Part shown: positions 37,017-46,079 of the stretch, in pieces
Layout of the letters: the number at the start of each line of letters is the position of its first letter
Position numbering within the stretch: the stretch's first letter is position 1
Assembly: GCA_017643495.1 (NCBI GenBank)
Contig: JAEPNK010000001.1
Location: 291,623 to 355,622 of the forward strand
DNA length: 64,000 nt
Direction: 5' to 3'
Source of the DNA: Rhizobiaceae bacterium
GTDB taxonomy: Bacteria > Pseudomonadota > Alphaproteobacteria > Rhizobiales > Rhizobiaceae
Translations under genes and position numbers: made by a program
Notes under the pieces: model-generated
Database searches by the model: none
Told to the model about the DNA's origin: nothing
Seen by the model: the letters and a program-made list of their open reading frames with translations, nothing else

Positions 37017-38336
37017 ATGAAAACAACCGCCGCTGAACTGGGCAGACTGATAGCAAGTGGAAAGCTTGACCCTGTTGAACTTGCCAGCGAAACTCTTGAC
37101 GCAATCAATACCCACCCCGAACGCAAGCGGATTTACACAGTCATAAGCGACGAACGCGCAATGGCTGAAGCAGAAGATTCCCGCAAGCGCCAGAAGACAG
37201 GGACACTCGCAAGTCCCCTCGATGGTGTACCCATCTCCTGGAAGGACCTGTTTGATACTGCCGGCATTGCAACCGAAGCAGGTACGCCACTCCTGAAGGG
37301 ACGTATCCCGCAAGAGGATTGTCTGGTCATCGCAAGAGCCTCGGCAGCAGGTCTGGTGTGTACCGGCAAGACCCACACTTCAGAGCTTGCCTTCTCGGGA
37401 CTTGGTATCAATCCGAATGCACAAACGGCTCCCAATATTCATGGTGACAGTCTTGCCCCCGGCGGCTCTTCTTCCGGAGCAGCCGCTTCCGTTGCCAATG
37501 ACCTTGTGCCAATTGGCATCGGTTCTGATACCGGCGGGTCGGTACGCATCCCCTCTGCCTGGAATGATCTCGTTGGGCTGAAGACGACATCCGGCCTCAT
37601 ACCCAATGATGGGGTGATCGCACTGTGCCCCGGATTTGACACAGCTGGTCCGCTGTGCCGTTCGGTTGAGGATGCATGGCTGATGACTGCCATACTTGCC
37701 GGGCTGGAACCTGTCATGCCGGAAGCAAAGCCGCTATCTGAATGCCGGTTCCTGGTAAACCGGACCATCGTTCTGGACGGGCTGGACGAAAAAACAGAAC
37801 GCGGATTCAAATCGGCGATTGAGAAACTTGCTTCTGCCGGTGTGAAAATTGACTACGGCGAGATCGACCAATACGAGGAAATCCTGCCCCTTGGACCCGT
37901 TCTCTTTCCATATGAAGCCTGGCAATCATGGGGCAAGGAAATCACGGATAATCCTGGTGTGGTATTCGAGCCGGTTGAAAACCGCTTTCTCTCCGGCAAA
38001 CACCTCACAAGGGAAGAATACCAACACGCCTGGAAAAAAATGGAAACACTGCGCAAGGCTTACAATGAGCGGGTTGCAGGATATGATGCTGTCCTATCTC
38101 CAACTGTCTGCATCACACCGCCTAACAAGGAAAAGCTGCTTGGTGATATCGACCTGTTCCAGAAAACCAACTTGCTGGCATTACGAAACACGCGATTTGG
38201 CAACATGTTCGGCCTGTGTGCTCTCACAATACCAACAGGCGAGCCGTCGGTTGGCATCATGCTCGGCTCAACGCCCTTCACGGAGAAGAACCTGGCCAGC
38301 GTCGGCATCTCGGTGGAAAATGCTCTCCAGAGTTGA
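37017..38336 (+). CDS. amidase (amidase signature family)
   Basis: Amide hydrolase of 439 residues with the Ser-cisSer-Lys triad: Lys76 in GVPISWKDLFD, the cis-serine in PGGSSSGAAA (149-158) and the nucleophile Ser175 in GSDTGGSVRIPSAW. Length and motif order fit the AtzE/GatA-like amidase signature family, but it is not part of a gatCAB set. AGGAA lies 8 nt upstream of the ATG. It is the last gene of the aldehyde dehydrogenase operon, 58 bp after the racemase-like gene. It may release a carboxylic acid from an amide taken up by the cell; substrate unknown. Confidence 0.87.
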   Translation: MKTTAAELGRLIASGKLDPVELASETLDAINTHPERKRIYTVISDERAMAEAEDSRKRQKTGTLASPLDGVPISWKDLFDTAGIATEAGTPLLKGRIPQEDCLVIARASAAGLVCTGKTHTSELAFSGLGINPNAQTAPNIHGDSLAPGGSSSGAAASVANDLVPIGIGSDTGGSVRIPSAWNDLVGLKTTSGLIPNDGVIALCPGFDTAGPLCRSVEDAWLMTAILAGLEPVMPEAKPLSECRFLVNRTIVLDGLDEKTERGFKSAIEKLASAGVKIDYGEIDQYEEILPLGPVLFPYEAWQSWGKEITDNPGVVFEPVENRFLSGKHLTREEYQHAWKKMETLRKAYNERVAGYDAVLSPTVCITPPNKEKLLGDIDLFQKTNLLALRNTRFGNMFGLCALTIPTGEPSVGIMLGSTPFTEKNLASVGISVENALQS

Positions 38337-38447
38337 ACAATTGTACCAGTCTGACGGTTCAGTCACATAAAAACGGCGGCCTCTGATCATTGCAACTTTT
38401 GCGATTTCAGATAGTTTGCACCGAGTACAGAAAGCAGGAGGATGCCC

Positions 38448-39557
38448 ATGAAAACCCGCGCCGCTGTTGCCTTTGAAGCCGGCAAGCCCCTAGAGATTTG
38501 CGATGTGGAGCTGGAAGGCCCCAAGGAAGGTGAAGTGCTCGTTGAAATGAGGGCAACAGGAATTTGCCACACGGACGAATTCACACTTTCAGGCGCCGAT
38601 CCGGAAGGTCTTTTCCCGGCAATACTCGGGCATGAAGGCGCAGGTGTCGTGGTGGACACAGGCCCCGGTGTTACCACCCTCAAGAAGGGTGATCATGTTA
38701 TTCCGCTTTATACACCCGAATGCCGCGAATGCGATTACTGCACATCAGGCAAGACCAATCTTTGCCAGAAAATTCGCACCACCCAGGGCCAAGGCGTCAT
38801 GCCGGATGGCACATCGCGCTTTTCCATCAAAGGCGAAAAAGCGTTCCATTACATGGGAACATCCACCTTCTCCAATCATACAGTTGTTCCAGAGATTGCA
38901 CTTGCAAAAGTCCGTGAAGACGCACCGTTTGAATCAATCTGTTACATCGGTTGCGGGGTTACCACCGGAATTGGTGCAGTCATAAATACGGCAAAAGTTG
39001 CCCCGGGCGACAATGTCGTTGTTTTCGGCCTCGGCGGCATTGGCCTCAATGTTATCCAGGGCGCCCGCTTGGCAGGGGCAAACATGATTGTGGGCGTTGA
39101 CATCAACCCGGACCGCAAGGAATGGGGCGAAAAGTTCGGCATGACCCATTTTGTCAACCCAAAAGAGGTTGAAGGCGATCTCGTGCCGTATCTCGTTGAC
39201 CTCACCAACGGCGGGGCCGATTATTCATTCGAGTGTATCGGCAATGTAAATGTGATGCGTGATGCCCTTGAGTGCTGTCACAAGGGCTGGGGCACCTCGA
39301 TCATTATCGGGGTCGCTGGTGCCGGTCAGGAAATTTCGACCCGCCCGTTCCAACTGGTGACAGGGCGCAATTGGCGCGGCACTGCATTTGGTGGTGCAAA
39401 GGGGCGTACGGATGTGCCCAAGATCGTTGATTGGTACATGGATGGCAAAATCCAGATTGACCCGATGATTACCCACACAATGGGACTAGATGAAATCAAC
39501 AATGGGTTTGACCTGATGCGAAAAGGCGAGAGCATTCGCGGGGTGGTCAAGTTCTGA
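38448..39557 (+). CDS. frmA: S-(hydroxymethyl)glutathione dehydrogenase (class III alcohol dehydrogenase)
   Basis: Zinc- and NAD-dependent oxidation of the formaldehyde-glutathione adduct to S-formylglutathione. The 369-residue protein has the catalytic zinc ligands in [17 protein letters not shown] and LGHEGAG, the four structural-zinc cysteines in [17 protein letters not shown], and [18 protein letters not shown] for NAD. I chose the ATG at 38448, 6 nt after AGGAGG; the ATG at 38442 overlaps that site. The partner hydrolase fghA lies 2.6 kb downstream on the same strand. Confidence 0.94.
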   Translation: MKTRAAVAFEAGKPLEICDVELEGPKEGEVLVEMRATGICHTDEFTLSGADPEGLFPAILGHEGAGVVVDTGPGVTTLKKGDHVIPLYTPECRECDYCTSGKTNLCQKIRTTQGQGVMPDGTSRFSIKGEKAFHYMGTSTFSNHTVVPEIALAKVREDAPFESICYIGCGVTTGIGAVINTAKVAPGDNVVVFGLGGIGLNVIQGARLAGANMIVGVDINPDRKEWGEKFGMTHFVNPKEVEGDLVPYLVDLTNGGADYSFECIGNVNVMRDALECCHKGWGTSIIIGVAGAGQEISTRPFQLVTGRNWRGTAFGGAKGRTDVPKIVDWYMDGKIQIDPMITHTMGLDEINNGFDLMRKGESIRGVVKF

Positions 39558-39576
39558 CGTAAACAGCAATTCTCCT

Positions 39577-39607
39577 CCTGCCATTGCCAGTGCAGGCAAG
39601 TGGCAGG
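39577..39607 (+). terminator. strong hairpin downstream of frmA
   Basis: CCTGCCATTGCC pairs with GGCAA(G)TGGCAGG, a 12-bp stem with a single bulged G and a 6-nt loop, starting 20 bp after the frmA stop. No T-run follows, so it is either a Rho-assisted terminator or a 3'-end stabiliser. Confidence 0.5.
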
Positions 39608-39636
39608 CTGGAACCAACACCAGACTGGAATACTCA

Positions 39637-40293
39637 ATGGCTTCTGTTGAACTTCCGACCAAAATGATTTTGTCTGTCATTCTACTGGGCATTGTTGGCT
39701 GCACCGCCGAACAGGAGGCTGCAAAGACAGAAGAAAAGCCTGCGGTCAGCAAAACTGCTGAAAAGGGTGATGCAGTCGGCAAGAAACCTGCACCAGCAGA
39801 ACCCAAAAAAGCAGAAAAGAAAACTCCGGAAGCTGAAGTGCCTGTGTCTGCCCAGTCTGAAACACTATCTGACACAGAACAGTCCGGTGAAGCCCGCGTA
39901 ACGCCGGACAATCCTGAAGCTGTTCTCTCGTCTCGCGACACGCTCCTGCCGGATACAATACAAGCCGCCCGGATCAACCGGAACGAAACCAAAATCCCAT
40001 ACACCGGAGTTTGGGCCAGTAATGCGAAAGGTTGCGCGCAGATAGACCAGGATGTTTATGACGGATTTGCCGTCATAACCCTGGAAACCGTCCGGACTTT
40101 CGAGGAAGTTTGTGAGATATCTGCCGAGACACCGCAAATCAATCCGGTTACGCTTGATGCCTCCTGTAGTGCGGAGGGCGAAACAAACCCGAGCCGTTTG
40201 ATAATAGAAATGGTCAACGGCCAGAACATCAAACTGAAACACGAGGGAACAGCCGGATTTGAGCTGACACGCTGTCAGCTACCACCCGGGTGA
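39637..40293 (+). CDS. hypothetical lipoprotein
   Basis: Family not recognised. The 218-residue protein has a short lipoprotein signal, with the lipobox LGIVGC giving Cys22 as the lipidated residue. A Lys/Glu/Ala/Pro-rich disordered stretch runs from about 25 to 90. The C-terminal domain (about 120-218) has four cysteines (KGCAQ, EEVCEI, DASCSAEG, TRCQLPPG) that could form two disulfides in the periplasm. It lies between the frmA hairpin and a LysE gene. No function can be assigned. Confidence 0.7.
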   Translation: MASVELPTKMILSVILLGIVGCTAEQEAAKTEEKPAVSKTAEKGDAVGKKPAPAEPKKAEKKTPEAEVPVSAQSETLSDTEQSGEARVTPDNPEAVLSSRDTLLPDTIQAARINRNETKIPYTGVWASNAKGCAQIDQDVYDGFAVITLETVRTFEEVCEISAETPQINPVTLDASCSAEGETNPSRLIIEMVNGQNIKLKHEGTAGFELTRCQLPPG

Positions 40294-40324
40294 TCAGCCG
40301 GCTTCCATACAGAAAGCATCAAGC

Positions 40325-40933
40325 ATGAGCCTTGAATTCCTTTTGACATCAACAGTAGTGGTCTTGCTTCCAGGAACCGGCGTTATCTACATGATAGCCA
40401 TCGGACTGGGCAGGGGATGGCGAGCCAGCATTTTTGCGGCGATTGGCTGTACAATCGGTATATTGCCAGCTGCCCTCGCAGGTGTGCTGGGGCTGTCAGC
40501 TGTCCTGCACACGAGTGCGATTGCTTTCCAGGTCATCAAATATCTCGGAGTTGCCTACCTGTTCTTCATGGCATGGAACATGTTGAGGGATGGCAGCACC
40601 CTGTCGGTTACAGCGGATCAAAAACCTGTTTCCATGTTCAGAACGGCGCTTAACGGCACCATGCTCAACATACTCAATCCAAAGCTGTCATTCTTTTTCA
40701 TGGCATTTCTGCCCCAATTCCTGACGCATGGAACAGCATCGCACACACGGGAAATGCTGATACTGGCAGCTGTATTCATGGCCTTGACCATGATTATTTT
40801 TGTCGCTTACGGCATTTGCGCTTCACTGGCGCGTCATTACGTGATCAGTCGGCCAAGAGTGATGTTGTGGTTTCGAAGAACATTTGCCGCCACATTCACA
40901 TTTCTGGGAATGCGGCTGGCATTGTCCGACTGA
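40325..40933 (+). CDS. LysE/RhtB-family exporter
   Basis: Third LysE-type exporter of the window, 202 residues, about six hydrophobic segments. It has the pattern VVLLPGTGVIYMIAIGLGRG near 12-31, IKYLGVAYLFFMAWNML in the middle and LNPKLSFFFMAFLPQFL after it. The usual N-terminal PGP appears as PGTG, a variation seen in the RhtB branch. It follows the lipoprotein gene by 31 bp. Substrate unknown. Confidence 0.85.
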   Translation: MSLEFLLTSTVVVLLPGTGVIYMIAIGLGRGWRASIFAAIGCTIGILPAALAGVLGLSAVLHTSAIAFQVIKYLGVAYLFFMAWNMLRDGSTLSVTADQKPVSMFRTALNGTMLNILNPKLSFFFMAFLPQFLTHGTASHTREMLILAAVFMALTMIIFVAYGICASLARHYVISRPRVMLWFRRTFAATFTFLGMRLALSD

Positions 40934-40966
40934 CCACTGCACTCCTGGTGCAGTGTCTGCTAACCA

Positions 40967-41158
40967 CTATTCGGTTTTTGGCGTGGCATCGGGAAGTGTC
41001 ACTTCCACGTCAATTGCCTTCTTCTCGCCTCCAAAGCCACCATTGTACAGATAGAAGCCACCTCCGGCGATGACCAGAAGCAGCAAAATGGCAACAAACC
41101 ATCCGGCACCGCTACTGCGTTCTCCGGTATTTATGACTGTTGGTTCTGAATCAGGCAT
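40967..41158 (-). CDS. small single-pass membrane protein
   Basis: 63 residues: a polar start (PDSEPTVINTGERSSGAG), one membrane helix near 19-38 (WFVAILLLLVIAGGGFYLY), and a short acidic/basic tail ending LPDATPKTE. An AGGAG ribosome site lies 7 nt upstream of the ATG, which supports it as real. It is divergent from the yaiI-like gene. Small proteins of this layout are common in Rhizobiales, but I know of no function. Confidence 0.65.
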   Translation of the reverse strand: MPDSEPTVINTGERSSGAGWFVAILLLLVIAGGGFYLYNGGFGGEKKAIDVEVTLPDATPKTE

Positions 41159-41264
41159 GTCATGTCTCCTGTGCTAATACGCTATTAATATTGAACAAGA
41201 ACACGCAAAGCGGGATTTGGTTCCGGAACATTCCGTTCCTCCCAAAAGGCAAAAGAGGACAATC

Positions 41265-41720
41265 TTGACCATTATTTATGTCGATGCAGATGCCTGCCCG
41301 GTAAAGGAAGAGACAATCCGTGTCAGCGAACGGCACGGTCTGAAAGTGGTTTTTGTCGCAAATGGCGGGTTGCGACCGTCCAGAAACCCCCTTGTCGAGA
41401 TCCGTATTGTGTCTCAGGGAGCGGATGCTGCCGATGACTGGATTGCCGATAACATATCTGATAAGGATATCTGCATCACAGCCGACATTCCGCTCGCCAG
41501 CCGATCGCTGGCAAAGGGCGCACGGGTCATAAGACCTGATGGGCGGCTCTTCGATGACGCCAATATCGGCGTGGCTCTCGCAGTACGCGGCTTGAACCAA
41601 CATTTGCGAGAGGCCAATCAGGTCCAGACTTACAATGCCGCTTTCTCCAAAGCAGACCGTTCGGCTTTTCTCGATGGTCTGCACAGATTAGTACTTTCAA
41701 TCCGAAACTCAGAACGGTAG
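41265..41720 (+). CDS. YaiI/YqxD family protein (DUF188)
   Basis: Conserved protein of 151 residues starting TIIYVDADACPVKEETIRVSE, with ADDWIADNISDKDICITADI, ASRSLAKGARVI and GRLFDDANIG. The clustered aspartates resemble a PIN-like nuclease fold, but activity is not established for the family. The TTG at 41265 has GAGGA 5 nt upstream and gives the standard length; longer starts lack a site. It is followed after 9 bp by the XRE gene. Confidence 0.88.
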   Translation: MTIIYVDADACPVKEETIRVSERHGLKVVFVANGGLRPSRNPLVEIRIVSQGADAADDWIADNISDKDICITADIPLASRSLAKGARVIRPDGRLFDDANIGVALAVRGLNQHLREANQVQTYNAAFSKADRSAFLDGLHRLVLSIRNSER

Positions 41721-41729
41721 ACCGAATAC

Positions 41730-42128
41730 ATGAATTCCGAACACATCCTCGAACAACATCGCGACCATGACACACTGGGCGGCAGAATTAGCCGGGCCCG
41801 CGAAGCACTTGGCATGGAAACAGCCGAAACAGCCGAAAAGATTGGCGTTACACTGGAAACCTATGAAAACTGGGAAAGTGACCGCGATGAACCACGCGCG
41901 AACAAGCTGACAATGATAGCCGGTGTACTGAGTGTCAGCCCTTCCTGGCTGCTTCACGGAATTGGCGAATCCCCGACTTTTGAAAATGTGCAGGAAGAAA
42001 TTTCAAGCTTCAGGCAACAACTTGACCGATTGCGTGAACAGCACGAGACAACAGGCAACATGATTGATGTGCTCGCACAGTCACTGGACAGGTTGCAGGC
42101 CATGGATTCGGGGACCACTGCCAGATGA
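41730..42128 (+). CDS. XRE-family transcriptional regulator
   Basis: 132-residue regulator with a helix-turn-helix near 17-72 (GRISRAREALGMETAETAEKI, VTLETYENWESDRDEPRA) and a C-terminal coiled coil (about 88-122) suited to dimerisation. No ligand domain is seen. Its last codons overlap the fghA start (ATGA), so regulator and S-formylglutathione hydrolase are translationally coupled. Control of the formaldehyde genes is a reasonable inference. Confidence 0.85.
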   Translation: MNSEHILEQHRDHDTLGGRISRAREALGMETAETAEKIGVTLETYENWESDRDEPRANKLTMIAGVLSVSPSWLLHGIGESPTFENVQEEISSFRQQLDRLREQHETTGNMIDVLAQSLDRLQAMDSGTTAR

Positions 42129-42964
42129 AGACGGTGAGCCTCAACCGGTCCCATGGCGGGGTCCAGGGCGTATATACCCACACCTCCAGTGCATGTAATT
42201 GTGACATGACATTCTCCGTGTTCTCGCCTCCCCAGGCAGACACACAATCCTGTCCGGTTCTTTATTACCTTTCCGGCCTGACTTGCACCCATGCCAATGT
42301 CACTGAAAAGGGCGAGTTTCGGCAGATCGCTGCCGAACTTGGCCTCATCATCGTTTGCCCTGACACTTCACCGCGTGGCGACAATGTTCCCGATGATGAG
42401 CAATACTATTTCGGGCAGGCTGCCGGATATTATCTGGACGCGACTGAAGCGCCTTACGCCACACATTACAACATGTACTCCTATGTAACCGGAGAACTGC
42501 CGGAACTTGTTTCACAGAACTTCAATGCCGACATGGATCGCCAATCGGTTTTCGGCCACTCCATGGGTGGACACGGGGCCATGGTTCTCGCGCTGCGAAA
42601 CCCGGGCAAGTACAAGTCTGTTTCCGCCTTTGCACCAATGTGCGCACCTTCGCAGATAGAGTGGGGAGAATATGCATTCAGCCGCTTTCTCGGGACCAAC
42701 CGCGAGACGTGGCAGGCATATGACACGGTAGCCCTGATAAACAGTGGTTCACGGTTGCCCGAATTGCTGGTCGATGTCGGAACCGCAGACCAGTTTCTCG
42801 AAAGCGGAATTCGTCCCGGTCTTTTGAAAAAAGCCTGCGATGAAACCGGTATTGATCTTACCCTGAGAATGCAGGACGGATATGATCATTCCTATTATTT
42901 CATTTCGACCTTCATGAATGATCATCTCGCCTGGCATGCGCAACGACTTGGATTGACTGATTGA
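42125..42964 (+). CDS. fghA: S-formylglutathione hydrolase
   Basis: Esterase-D family serine hydrolase that releases formate and glutathione from S-formylglutathione, completing the reaction begun by FrmA. The 279-residue length is standard. Motifs include YYLSGLTCTHANVTEKGEF, CPDTSPRGDNVPDD, and the nucleophile elbow VFGHSMGGHGAM. DGYDHSYYFISTFMNDH near the C-terminus carries the catalytic histidine. Coupled by ATGA to the XRE gene upstream and overlapping the MFS gene downstream by 4 bp. Confidence 0.94.
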   Translation: MKTVSLNRSHGGVQGVYTHTSSACNCDMTFSVFSPPQADTQSCPVLYYLSGLTCTHANVTEKGEFRQIAAELGLIIVCPDTSPRGDNVPDDEQYYFGQAAGYYLDATEAPYATHYNMYSYVTGELPELVSQNFNADMDRQSVFGHSMGGHGAMVLALRNPGKYKSVSAFAPMCAPSQIEWGEYAFSRFLGTNRETWQAYDTVALINSGSRLPELLVDVGTADQFLESGIRPGLLKKACDETGIDLTLRMQDGYDHSYYFISTFMNDHLAWHAQRLGLTD

Positions 42965-44265
42965 GCGACGACGCAGCTTCCTCCGCAACCCTGTCACATC
43001 TTGGTGGCAGGCGGGCATGGTTCGTCTGGACACTTTCCGCACTGGCATTCGGCTACGCATTTTTTCATCGCGTAGCGCCCAGTGTAATGGTGTCAGGCCT
43101 GATGAGCGATTTCGCAATCGGTGCTGCCTTGCTGGGAACGCTGACTTCCCTGTATTTCTACCCGTATGTGGCAATGCAGGTTTTCCTCGGACCGCTGATT
43201 GACCGTTTAGGCCCAAGAATTCTCCTGTCCGTTGCAATCTCGACCGGTGGCATTGGCTCAATCATGTTTGCAACCGCCGAAACCCTCACGGTTGCATACT
43301 CGGCAAGATTGCTGATCGGCATTGGCTCTGCTGTCGGGTTTTTGGGCACACTGGCGATCGCTGGCAAATGGTTTCCACCAGAACGTTTTGCCTTTCTTTC
43401 AGGACTTGTGATGTTTTTCGGCATGTTGAGCGGAATTTTTGCGTCCGGCCCGCTTTCCCTGTTTGTCGAGACCCATGGTTGGCGCAATGCAATGTGGGGC
43501 ATGGGCCTGTTCAGCTTTGCACTTGCCGCAGCCCTTTTTCTTTTCGTTGCCAATGAACCGCCGGGATTGCTGAAGCGAACAGGGGAAAAACCACAGAAAT
43601 GGTCATCTGTCTGGGCAGGGCTCTGGCGCGCAGCATCCACTCTGGAAGTCTGGAAAGTTGCTTTCGTGGCATCAGCAATGTCCGGGCCGATGCTTGCTCT
43701 GGGAACCTTGTGGGCCACCCCCTATCTTGTAACAACCTACGAATTGCTGCCTTCACGCGCTGCAACACTCGTTTCATTGCTGTTGATGGGCTGGGCTGTT
43801 GGAGCGCCGTTCTTTGGCTGGTTCTCGGATCGCATAAAAAAGAGAAAGGCAATACTGGTCGGCACCGGAGCACTGCTTGTCTTGTGTGTCGCGCTGCTTG
43901 TGTTCCTTGAGACACCGCCGCTATGGATTACCGTATTGCTGCTCATTGGCATGGGGCTTTTCGGTTCTGCAATGTCCGTGACGTTTGCACTTGCGCGTGA
44001 ACGAAACCCTGCAACCATTTCTGGTTCGGTGACCGGTATTGTCAACTCCATGACAGTTGCTTCCGGTGCTTTGCTGCAACCTGTCATCGGCTACATCCTT
44101 GATCTTTTGTGGAGTGGATCGATTCAAGACGGGAACCGGGTCTACACATCATCTGATTACAGAATTGCATTTTCTGCAATCCTCGTGGTTGTTACCCTGG
44201 GCTTCCTGATAACCTTGCGCCTCAAGGAAAGCCCAATGGCCGACAACAAGCCAGCAATCGGATAA
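42961..44265 (+). CDS. MFS transporter
   Basis: Major-facilitator permease of 434 residues with about 12 membrane segments. The loop 2-3 motif reads GPLIDRLGPRILL and its C-terminal counterpart GWFSDRIKKRKAILVG. It starts at a TTG overlapping the fghA stop, so it is co-translated. The C-terminal tail is charged and cytoplasmic. Substrate unknown; the pairing with fghA hints at uptake of a C1 compound or methylated substrate, but this is inference only. Confidence 0.88.
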   Translation: MSDDAASSATLSHLGGRRAWFVWTLSALAFGYAFFHRVAPSVMVSGLMSDFAIGAALLGTLTSLYFYPYVAMQVFLGPLIDRLGPRILLSVAISTGGIGSIMFATAETLTVAYSARLLIGIGSAVGFLGTLAIAGKWFPPERFAFLSGLVMFFGMLSGIFASGPLSLFVETHGWRNAMWGMGLFSFALAAALFLFVANEPPGLLKRTGEKPQKWSSVWAGLWRAASTLEVWKVAFVASAMSGPMLALGTLWATPYLVTTYELLPSRAATLVSLLLMGWAVGAPFFGWFSDRIKKRKAILVGTGALLVLCVALLVFLETPPLWITVLLLIGMGLFGSAMSVTFALARERNPATISGSVTGIVNSMTVASGALLQPVIGYILDLLWSGSIQDGNRVYTSSDYRIAFSAILVVVTLGFLITLRLKESPMADNKPAIG

Positions 44266-44334
44266 AGCCTATACCCAGCAGCGAATGGCAGTGAATTTCA
44301 ATCTGTAATCTGCAAGCAAACAACAGATAACTGA

Positions 44335-44363
44335 TTGACGTAAACGTCAGTCAACCATACATT
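44335..44363 (+). promoter_or_regulatory. fadD promoter with LiuR-like palindromic operator
   Basis: TTGACG (44335-44340) and TACATT (44358-44363) are 17 bp apart. The -35 and the spacer are overlapped by the perfect palindrome TGACGT-AA-ACGTCA (44336-44349). The palindrome resembles the TTTACGTnnACGTAAA-type sites bound by the MerR-family regulator LiuR, which controls branched-chain amino acid and fatty acid degradation in proteobacteria. The -10 ends 51 bp before fadD. Which regulator binds is inference. Confidence 0.55.
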
Positions 44364-44414
44364 CACCGAACGTTACAGCCCCGGGAGAGAGTTTGGGGCT
44401 CAGGGAGGGATAAT

Positions 44415-46079
44415 ATGGCAAAGAAGAAAATTGACCGGGTTTGGCTCGACTCCTATCCGAAGGGAGTTGCCCACGAAATTGCACCACTGAAATACAGTTC
44501 CGTTGCTGATCTGATCACTGAAAGTTGCAAGGAAAACGCTTCGCGACCGGCCTTTACCTGCATGGGAAAGACCCTGACTTACTCGGACATATCCGAGTAT
44601 TCCAACCGCGTTGGGGCATGGCTGCAGTCAAGCGGACTGCAGAAAGGTGATCGTGTCGCCATCATGATGCCGAACATCCTCCAGTACACGGTCATTCTTC
44701 CTGCAATTCTTCGGGCCGGCATGACGGTCGTTAATGTGAACCCGCTTTACACTCCCCGCGAACTTGAGCACCAGCTGAATGATTCCGGCGCGAAAGCACT
44801 GTTCGTCGTTGAAAATTTTGCCCACACATACGAAGCGGTGAAAGACAAGGTTGGTGTTGAGCATGTCGTGGTGACCAGCATGGGTGACATGCTCGGAACC
44901 CTCAAGGGGATGATCGTCAATTTCGTCGTTCGGAAAGTGAAAAAAATGGTGCCCGGATACAATCTTCCCGGCCATCATTCCTTCAAATCGGTTATGGAAA
45001 ACACGGGCAGTTTCACACCCGAACAAACCGGCCATGATGACATCGCCTTCCTTCAGTATACCGGTGGCACAACCGGCGTCTCGAAGGGTGCTGCCCTTTC
45101 CAACAGCAATGTTCTTTCCAATGCTGCCCAGAATGACGAATGGCTCAAGGCAATAGAGGTTGCGCCCAACCCGCTCTATATCTGTGCCCTGCCGCTCTAT
45201 CATATCTTTGCGCTGACCGTGAACATGATCATGGGCATGCGTCAGGGCGCTCACAATGTGTTGATTCCCAACCCGCGTGATATTCCAGGTTTTGTGAAGG
45301 AACTGGGCAAATGGCAGTTCAATGTTCTTCCGGGCCTCAACACGCTGTTCAATGCGCTTTTGAACAATAGCGATTTCCGCAAACTTGATTTCAGCGCACT
45401 TCGGCTCACTCTTGGCGGCGGCATGGCGGTCCAGCAACCGGTTGCAGAACGCTGGAAACAGGTTACAGGTTGTGACATTGCAGAAGGTTACGGATTGTCG
45501 GAGACATCGCCGGTGGCCACCGCCAACCCGTTCAACATTTCAGGCTTCACCGGTACAATCGGACTGCCTCTCCCCTCGACAGACATCGCCATTCGCGACG
45601 ATGACGGAAAAGACGTGAAGCTCGGTGAAGTGGGTGAAATCTGTATCCGCGGCCCGCAAGTCATGACCGGTTACTGGAACCGCCCCAAGGAAACGGCACA
45701 AGTCATGACCAAGGACGGCTTTTTCAAGTCGGGTGACATGGGCTTCATGAACGAAAAGGGGCAGGTCAAGATTGTCGACCGGAAGAAAGACATGATTCTT
45801 GTTTCCGGCTTCAATGTCTATCCCAACGAGATTGAGGAATATGCAGTTGCCCATGAGGACATTGTGGAAGCTGCAGCGGTTGGCGTTCCGGATGAGCATT
45901 CCGGGGAAGTGGTAAAACTCTTTGTCGTAAGGTCTTCTGACAGCTTGTCTGAACAGGACGTCAAGGACTGGTGCAAAAAGGGCCTGACGAACTACAAAAG
46001 ACCCGTTCATGTGGAGTTCCGTGACGAATTGCCCAAAACCAATGTTGGCAAGATTTTGCGGCGTGAGTTGCGGGATTGA
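44415..46079 (+). CDS. fadD: long-chain fatty acid-CoA ligase
   Basis: Activates fatty acids to acyl-CoA through an acyl-adenylate at the inner face of the membrane. The 554-residue protein is the usual FadD size. Signatures: the P-loop-like LQYTGGTTGVSKGAALSN near 213-230, EGYGLSETSPV near 357-367, GEICIRGPQVMTGYW, and GFFKSGDMG through GQVKIVDRKKDMILVSGFNV. PKTNVGKILRREL at the end carries the adenylating lysine. An AGGGAGG ribosome site lies 7 nt upstream. The stop overlaps the following thioesterase start. Confidence 0.93.
   Translation: MAKKKIDRVWLDSYPKGVAHEIAPLKYSSVADLITESCKENASRPAFTCMGKTLTYSDISEYSNRVGAWLQSSGLQKGDRVAIMMPNILQYTVILPAILRAGMTVVNVNPLYTPRELEHQLNDSGAKALFVVENFAHTYEAVKDKVGVEHVVVTSMGDMLGTLKGMIVNFVVRKVKKMVPGYNLPGHHSFKSVMENTGSFTPEQTGHDDIAFLQYTGGTTGVSKGAALSNSNVLSNAAQNDEWLKAIEVAPNPLYICALPLYHIFALTVNMIMGMRQGAHNVLIPNPRDIPGFVKELGKWQFNVLPGLNTLFNALLNNSDFRKLDFSALRLTLGGGMAVQQPVAERWKQVTGCDIAEGYGLSETSPVATANPFNISGFTGTIGLPLPSTDIAIRDDDGKDVKLGEVGEICIRGPQVMTGYWNRPKETAQVMTKDGFFKSGDMGFMNEKGQVKIVDRKKDMILVSGFNVYPNEIEEYAVAHEDIVEAAAVGVPDEHSGEVVKLFVVRSSDSLSEQDVKDWCKKGLTNYKRPVHVEFRDELPKTNVGKILRRELRD

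Noticed and set aside
41220-41229. GTTCCGGAAC palindrome before the yaiI-like gene
   Set aside because: A 10-bp palindrome in a short region is not significant enough, and it is too close to the start to interpret.
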